From the NCBI GenBank assembly GCA_007124475.1, contig SLFB01000001.1, positions 1-9,891 of the forward strand: DNA of 9,891 bases, given 5' to 3'. How positions within the stretch are numbered: position 1 is the first letter of the stretch; the number at the start of each line of letters is the position of its first letter. This document shows, piece by piece, positions 6,273 through 9,891 of the stretch. A model generated the notes under the pieces. It was not told the origin of the DNA, ran no database searches, and saw only the letters and a program-made list of their open reading frames with translations. The translations under genes were made by a program, and so were the position numbers. This DNA comes from Vibrio sp. (GTDB lineage Bacteria; Pseudomonadota; Gammaproteobacteria; Enterobacterales; Vibrionaceae).

Positions 6273-7742
6273 ATGTCTATTTGGAATACGACAACATTGA
6301 CTCACCGTTACCATGATTTGCCAGCGGCTTTTTATCAGGATGTAGCGCCTCAACCTTTGCACAATCCTCATTGGGTGTTATGGAACTCATCATTGGCTCA
6401 ATCATTCGGTTTACCAGATGAACCTAATCAAGAGTTGCTAGCAAGCTTATCTGGACAAGCGCCGTTTGCTGGTTTTAAACCCCTTGCTATGAAATACGCT
6501 GGTCATCAATTTGGTGTTTATAATCCCGATTTAGGTGATGGGCGAGGTTTATTATTAGCAGAAATAGTGAACATTCACGGTGAGTCCTTTGATTTACATG
6601 TTAAAGGCTCGGGTAAAACCCCTTATTCACGTATGGGAGATGGCAGAGCCGTATTGCGCTCTACCATTCGCGAATATCTGTGCAGTGAAGCGATGGCTGG
6701 ATTAGGAATTGCCACTACTCGAGCCTTAGGCATGATGGCCAGTGATAGCGTTGTTTATCGTGAGCAACCAGAAAAAGGCGCGTTGTTAGTCAGAGTAAGT
6801 CAAAGCCATATCCGATTTGGTCATTTTGAGCATTTATTTTACACAAATCAAATCAATGAATTACGTCTATTGACTGATAAAGTTATCGCTTGGCACAACC
6901 CGCAATGTTTGCAAAATCAAAAACCTTATGTTGCATGGTTTAATCAAGTGGTTCAAAGCACCGCAGAAATGATTGCTCAGTGGCAAGCGGTTGGCTTTGC
7001 TCATGGGGTGATGAATACAGACAATATGTCGATTCTTGGTCAAACTTTTGATTATGGTCCGTTTGGTTTTTTAGATGCCTATGAGCCAGAATTTATTGGT
7101 AATCATTCCGATTATCAGGGGCGTTATGCCTTTGATCAACAACCAAGAATTGGATTATGGAATCTATCCGCTTTGGCTCATGCATTATCACCATTAATTG
7201 AACGGGATGACTTACAACAAGCACTGAGTCAATATGAGCCTCAGTTGAGTCGATGTTTTAGCCGATTGATGCGGAATAAGTTGGGCTTATTAAGCTCACA
7301 AACAGGTGATAGTGAGTTGTTTGAGCGCTTATTTGCTTTATTGGCTAATTCTCGCGTCGATTACACGCGCTTTATGCGTCAATTATCTTGCTTAGATCAC
7401 GCTAGTGAACAGAGTGTTTTAGATTTAGTCGCCTCTCGTCAAGAGGCTGAAATTTGGTTGAACGATTATCTGCGCCGCTGTCGGCTTGAAACCAACCATC
7501 TTGGAGAGGTTATCTCTACTCAGCAGCGTTGTGAGCGAATGCGGCAACATAACCCTAAATACATTTTACGTAATTACTTAGCTCAAATAGCCATTGAGCA
7601 GGCTGAACAAGGCAATTATGATGAACTAAAGCGATTAGTTCAGTTGCTTAAGCAGCCATATGCAGAGCAACAAGCCTTTGAGCATTATGCTCAGTTACCA
7701 CCTGATTGGAGTAAGGAGCTATCAATCAGTTGTTCATCGTAA
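6273..7742 (+). CDS. selO: Protein adenylyltransferase SelO (YdiU family)
   Basis: Pseudokinase-fold enzyme that transfers AMP from ATP to Ser/Thr/Tyr of target proteins, linked to oxidative stress. Its 489 residues match the bacterial family. Active-site residues line up two positions below those I recall for the Pseudomonas syringae enzyme: K111 in HVKGSGKTPYSR, D123-G124 in MGDGRAV, R174, R181, proposed catalytic base D250 with metal ligand N251 in MNTDNMS, and metal ligand D260 in FDYGPFGFLD. The chain ends SCSS, with C487 third from the end, where animal SelO carries selenocysteine and E. coli has its redox cysteine. The partner cysteine of E. coli (FICNHSD) is replaced by glycine here, FIGNHSD, G276, codon GGT at 7098-7100. 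ATG 6273 is chosen, with AGG 4 bases upstream; a TTG one codon earlier is possible. It stands alone, divergent from sdaA. Confidence 0.95.
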   Translation: MSIWNTTTLTHRYHDLPAAFYQDVAPQPLHNPHWVLWNSSLAQSFGLPDEPNQELLASLSGQAPFAGFKPLAMKYAGHQFGVYNPDLGDGRGLLLAEIVNIHGESFDLHVKGSGKTPYSRMGDGRAVLRSTIREYLCSEAMAGLGIATTRALGMMASDSVVYREQPEKGALLVRVSQSHIRFGHFEHLFYTNQINELRLLTDKVIAWHNPQCLQNQKPYVAWFNQVVQSTAEMIAQWQAVGFAHGVMNTDNMSILGQTFDYGPFGFLDAYEPEFIGNHSDYQGRYAFDQQPRIGLWNLSALAHALSPLIERDDLQQALSQYEPQLSRCFSRLMRNKLGLLSSQTGDSELFERLFALLANSRVDYTRFMRQLSCLDHASEQSVLDLVASRQEAEIWLNDYLRRCRLETNHLGEVISTQQRCERMRQHNPKYILRNYLAQIAIEQAEQGNYDELKRLVQLLKQPYAEQQAFEHYAQLPPDWSKELSISCSS

Positions 7743-7790
7743 GTGGCTTTTTTGTAAGCACCAACTTCAAGCAATATAAAGCAAGATTCA

Positions 7791-7808
7791 ACGGTTATTG
7801 TAAACCGT
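7791..7808 (+). terminator. Possible weak terminator hairpin after selO
   Basis: ACGGTT (7791-7796) and AACCGT (7803-7808) form a perfect 6-bp stem with a 6-base loop, 48 bp after the selO stop. The following bases GGTTTAG are only weakly T-rich. A second, imperfect GTGGCTT/AAGCAC pairing lies directly after the stop (7743-7761). Either could end selO transcription; neither is strong. Confidence 0.3.
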
Positions 7809-7896
7809 GGTTTAGTGCTCTGTTAGGTTGATTAAAGAAAATAAACCTGACCGAGATCTACTTTTGCCAGTTTGAATCAAAAAAGTTCTCGATTAT

Positions 7897-7924
7897 CTTG
7901 AAAAAGTTCTTATTGTCCCCATTT
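7897..7924 (+). promoter_or_regulatory. Sigma-32 (heat-shock) promoter upstream of tig
   Basis: -35 CTTGAA (7897-7902), 14-base spacer, -10 CCCCATTT (7917-7924). This matches the RpoH consensus CTTGAA-N(13-15)-CCCCATNT at every defined base. Transcription would start near 7932 and run into tig about 335 bases on. Consensus from established knowledge; activity here is inference. Confidence 0.75.
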
Positions 7925-8012
7925 CAAACTCATCATGTTTACGACATTGGTGAATTTTTTAGCAGTTAGGACGGTTTACTCCATATTGTAATGGCTGCAA
8001 TGGGGGTTTAAC

Positions 8013-8041
8013 TCGACAGGAAAAGTTTGGCTCGGTAGAAT
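8013..8041 (+). promoter_or_regulatory. Sigma-70 promoter of tig with GC-rich discriminator
   Basis: -35 TCGACA (8013-8018, 5 of 6), spacer exactly 17, -10 TAGAAT (8036-8041, 5 of 6), then GTCGCGTC before the likely start near 8048. A GC-rich discriminator is typical of promoters under stringent or growth-rate control, which would suit a ribosome-bound chaperone. Confidence 0.65.
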
Positions 8042-8203
8042 GTCGCGTCTAAATTTTTGTCTTAAGACTAATTAGAGATACTTTTTTCGACTATATCCGT
8101 TAAAGATATCACTCATTAGTCCGGCGTGAGGCATGAACTGTCTGACTCGCCGATGCTCAATGTTTTATCGCTAAGTGTTCAATCGAGCACCACACAAGGA
8201 TGC

Positions 8204-8247
8204 AGCCAACGTATCGTTGGCTCATGATGCTCAGGTAGTCTGAGCCA
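8204..8247 (+). promoter_or_regulatory. tig leader with mutually exclusive hairpins
   Basis: Three perfect stems compete. Stem 1 pairs AGCCAACG (8204-8211) with CGTTGGCT (8215-8222). Stem 2 pairs GCTCAG (8229-8234) with CTGAGC (8240-8245). Stem 3 pairs TGGCTCA (8218-8224) with TGAGCCA (8241-8247). Stem 3 shares bases with both others, so the RNA can form either 1 plus 2, or 3. The ribosome binding site GAGG (8253-8256) begins 6 bases after the structure, 10 bases before ATG. The pairing is seen; a switch function is inference. Confidence 0.45.
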
Positions 8248-8266
8248 GTTTTGAGGTTTATAAACA

Positions 8267-9568
8267 ATGCAAGTTACTGTTGAAACGCTAGAGGGCCTAG
8301 AGCGCCGTCTCAATATTACTGTTCCAGCTGCAAACATCGAAGATGCGGTGACGGCTGAACTACGCAATATCGCCAAAAACCGTCGTTTCGATGGTTTCCG
8401 CAAAGGCAAAGTGCCAATGAAGATGGTTGCTAAGATGTACGGTAAAGCAGTACGTCAAGATATTCTAGGTGAAGTGATGCAGCGTCATTTTATCGAAGCA
8501 ATTGTTAAAGAAAAAGTTAACCCAGCAGGTTCTCCAACATTCGCGCCGGTATCAATGGAAGAAGGTCAAGATTTGGTATTTGCTGCTACCTTTGAAGTTT
8601 ATCCAGAGGTTGAACTTAAAGGCTTGGAAAACATCACAGTCGAAAAACCATCAGCAGAAGTTACTGAATCTGACGTAGCTGAGATGTTAGAGACGCTACG
8701 TAAGCAACAAGCATCTTGGGTTGAAGTTGACGAAGCCGCTGCAGAAGGCAAGCGCGTTTCTATTGATTTCGTAGGCTCGATTGATGGTGAAGAATTTGAA
8801 GGTGGTAAAGCTGAAGACTTCCCACTTGAAATGGGTTCTGGCCGAATGATTCCTGGTTTTGAAGACGGCATTGCTGGTAAAACTAAAGGCATGGAATTTG
8901 AAATCGATGTTAACTTCCCTGAAGATTACCATGCAGAAAACTTAAAAGGTAAAGCGGCTAAGTTTGCAATTAAAGTTAACAAAGTTGAAGCTCGTGAATT
9001 GCCAGAGCTCAATGATGAGTTCGTTAGTAAGTTTGGCGTAGCGGACGGTGGTCTTGAAGGTCTAAAAGCTGAAGTTCGTAAGAACATGGAGCGTGAGCTT
9101 AAGCAAGCGATCAAAAACCGTGTTAAAGAGCAAGCTATCGAAGGCCTAGTGAAAGAAAATGATTTACTAGTACCATCCGCTTTAGTTGATCAAGAAATTG
9201 AAGTATTGCGTCAACAAGCAGCACAGCGTTTTGGTGGTAACACCGAAGCTGCCGGTCAGCTTCCACGTGAATTGTTTGAAGAGCAAGCTAAGCGTCGTGT
9301 CGTTGTTGGTTTGCTACTGGGTGAAGTTATCCGCACTCAAGAGCTAAAAGCTGATGAAGAGAAGGTAGAAGCTATCATTGAAGAAATGGCGACTGCTTAC
9401 GAAGATCCAACTGAAGTTATTGCTTATTACAAGCAAAACGAGCAAATGATGAACAATATGCGCAACGTTGCTCTTGAAGAGCAAGCCATTGACGCTATTA
9501 TTGCTAAAGCACAAGTGACTGAAAAAACCGTTAGCTTTAACGAGCTAATGAACCCAGAAGCGGCTTAA
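8267..9568 (+). CDS. tig: Trigger factor, ribosome-associated chaperone and prolyl isomerase
   Basis: Binds ribosomal protein L23 at the exit tunnel and shields nascent chains; also a peptidyl-prolyl cis-trans isomerase. The 433 residues match the family (E. coli 432). The N-terminal ribosome-binding domain starts MQVTVETLEG and has the signature GFRKGKVP at 43-50, with F44-R45-K46 at the L23 contact. The FKBP-type isomerase domain is at about 150-245 (IDFVGSIDGEEFEGG, MGSGRMIPGFEDGI). The C-terminal substrate-binding arms hold EEQAKRRVVVGLLLGEVIR. ATG 8267 is the only sensible start, giving the conserved first residues, with GAGG 10 bases upstream. Sequence is very close to what I recall of Vibrio trigger factor. 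It is followed by clpP 108 bp downstream, the usual gammaproteobacterial order, and is preceded by two candidate promoters. Confidence 0.98.
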   Translation: MQVTVETLEGLERRLNITVPAANIEDAVTAELRNIAKNRRFDGFRKGKVPMKMVAKMYGKAVRQDILGEVMQRHFIEAIVKEKVNPAGSPTFAPVSMEEGQDLVFAATFEVYPEVELKGLENITVEKPSAEVTESDVAEMLETLRKQQASWVEVDEAAAEGKRVSIDFVGSIDGEEFEGGKAEDFPLEMGSGRMIPGFEDGIAGKTKGMEFEIDVNFPEDYHAENLKGKAAKFAIKVNKVEARELPELNDEFVSKFGVADGGLEGLKAEVRKNMERELKQAIKNRVKEQAIEGLVKENDLLVPSALVDQEIEVLRQQAAQRFGGNTEAAGQLPRELFEEQAKRRVVVGLLLGEVIRTQELKADEEKVEAIIEEMATAYEDPTEVIAYYKQNEQMMNNMRNVALEEQAIDAIIAKAQVTEKTVSFNELMNPEAA

Positions 9569-9621
9569 TTAAGTCGATAAATTGCGAGAAGGGTTGACGA
9601 AACCTTAGCTCTTCTGCTAAC

Positions 9622-9662
9622 AATGGTCCGTGTGATGCCTATCATTCGGGCCATTTATTTTA
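9622..9662 (+). terminator. Terminator- or attenuator-like hairpin between tig and clpP
   Basis: Outer arms AATGGTCCG (9622-9630) and CGGGCCATT (9647-9655) form 9 bp with one G-U pair. Inside, TGAT (9633-9636) pairs with ATCA (9641-9644) around GCCT. It is followed by TATTTTA, a moderate U-tract, and 14 bases further the clpP start. It would lower read-through from tig to clpP or shape the clpP leader. Confidence 0.55.
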
Positions 9663-9676
9663 GGGAAAATAAGACT

Positions 9677-9891
9677 ATGAGCTACCAAGAAAAAAATGCA
9701 ATGTCACCAATTATTGACGCACTAGTCCCCATGGTTGTAGAGCAAACTTCTCGTGGCGAGCGCTCATATGACATCTACTCTCGCTTATTGAAAGACCGAG
9801 TGATTTTTTTGACGGGTCAAGTGGAAGATCACATGGCAAATCTTGTCGTGGCTCAACTGCTTTTCTTAGAATCTGAAAATCCAGATAAAGA
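9677..9891 (+). CDS. clpP: ATP-dependent Clp protease proteolytic subunit (3' truncated by window)
   Basis: First 71 residues of ClpP, the serine peptidase that forms a tetradecameric barrel fed by ClpX or ClpA. The start MSYQEKNAMSPIIDALVPMVVEQ is followed by the conserved block SRGERSYDIYSRLLKDR and then VIFLTGQVEDHMANLVVAQLLFLE, close to the E. coli protein. The N-terminal propeptide region that is autoprocessed in E. coli is present. The catalytic Ser-His-Asp lie beyond the window end. ATG 9677 fits the family start, with AGGG about 10 bases upstream. No sigma-32-like promoter is seen in the 108 bp before it, so heat-shock expression may depend on the promoter upstream of tig. Confidence 0.97.
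   Translation, partial: MSYQEKNAMSPIIDALVPMVVEQTSRGERSYDIYSRLLKDRVIFLTGQVEDHMANLVVAQLLFLESENPDK

Larger units (their letters stand above)
7743..8266. other. 524-bp gap and long leader upstream of tig
   Basis: No gene, tRNA or repeat copy found. It holds a weak hairpin after selO, a sigma-32-like promoter (7897-7924), a sigma-70 promoter (8013-8041), the palindrome GTCTTAAGAC (8059-8068), an imperfect CGGCG/CGCCG dyad around 8122-8153 and a cluster of hairpins at 8204-8247 just before the tig ribosome binding site. Two promoters and long leaders of about 335 and 220 bases point to layered control of tig. Confidence 0.6.

Noticed and set aside
1..9891. CRISPR array, tRNA/rRNA genes, insertion sequence, integron attC sites or phage genes
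   Set aside because: No regularly spaced repeats, no tRNA or rRNA sequence, no transposase or integrase, and the repeats present are of ERIC type and not VCR/attC type.

Overview
The window looks like chromosomal DNA of a Vibrionaceae-type gammaproteobacterium, probably Vibrio or a close relative. The evidence is a trigger factor and ClpP start with Vibrio/enteric-like sequence in the order tig-clpP, moderately AT-rich DNA, a Fe-S serine dehydratase, SelO, and intergenic repeats of the ERIC type. Nothing points to a phage, plasmid, genomic island, integron, CRISPR array or other mobile system. This is ordinary core-genome sequence, and I do not see an undescribed system in it.

Layout. Positions 1-73 hold the last 23 codons of an unidentified plus-strand gene, closed by a perfect 13-bp stem-loop at 126-158 that can serve both converging genes. 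Four minus-strand genes follow, read right to left: sdaA (L-serine dehydratase, 4506-5873), a fused GNAT acetyltransferase/carbon-nitrogen hydrolase (2674-4218), a hotdog-fold thioesterase (2079-2507) and an ion-transporter-superfamily permease (212-1477). Gaps of 160-600 bp separate them, so they are probably individual units and not one operon. Three 128-148 bp ERIC-like repeats, all in the same orientation, lie at 1944-2071, 4240-4387 and 6065-6192. The middle copy carries an extra 24-base hairpin.

The right part is on the plus strand: selO (protein AMPylase, 6273-7742), a 524-bp gap, tig (trigger factor, 8267-9568) and the start of clpP (9677 to the window end). The gap before tig holds a near-consensus heat-shock (sigma-32) promoter at 7897-7924 and a near-consensus sigma-70 promoter with a GC-rich discriminator at 8013-8041. 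The leader that follows can form mutually exclusive hairpins just before the tig ribosome binding site. A terminator-like hairpin sits between tig and clpP.

How the genes relate. tig and clpP form a protein-folding and quality-control pair, and promoters for both stress and growth-linked expression fit that role. selO is a redox-linked protein-modifying enzyme; here the internal cysteine that I recall as the disulfide partner of the C-terminal cysteine in E. coli SelO is a glycine. sdaA feeds serine carbon into pyruvate. No shared pathway links the four minus-strand genes on sequence evidence.
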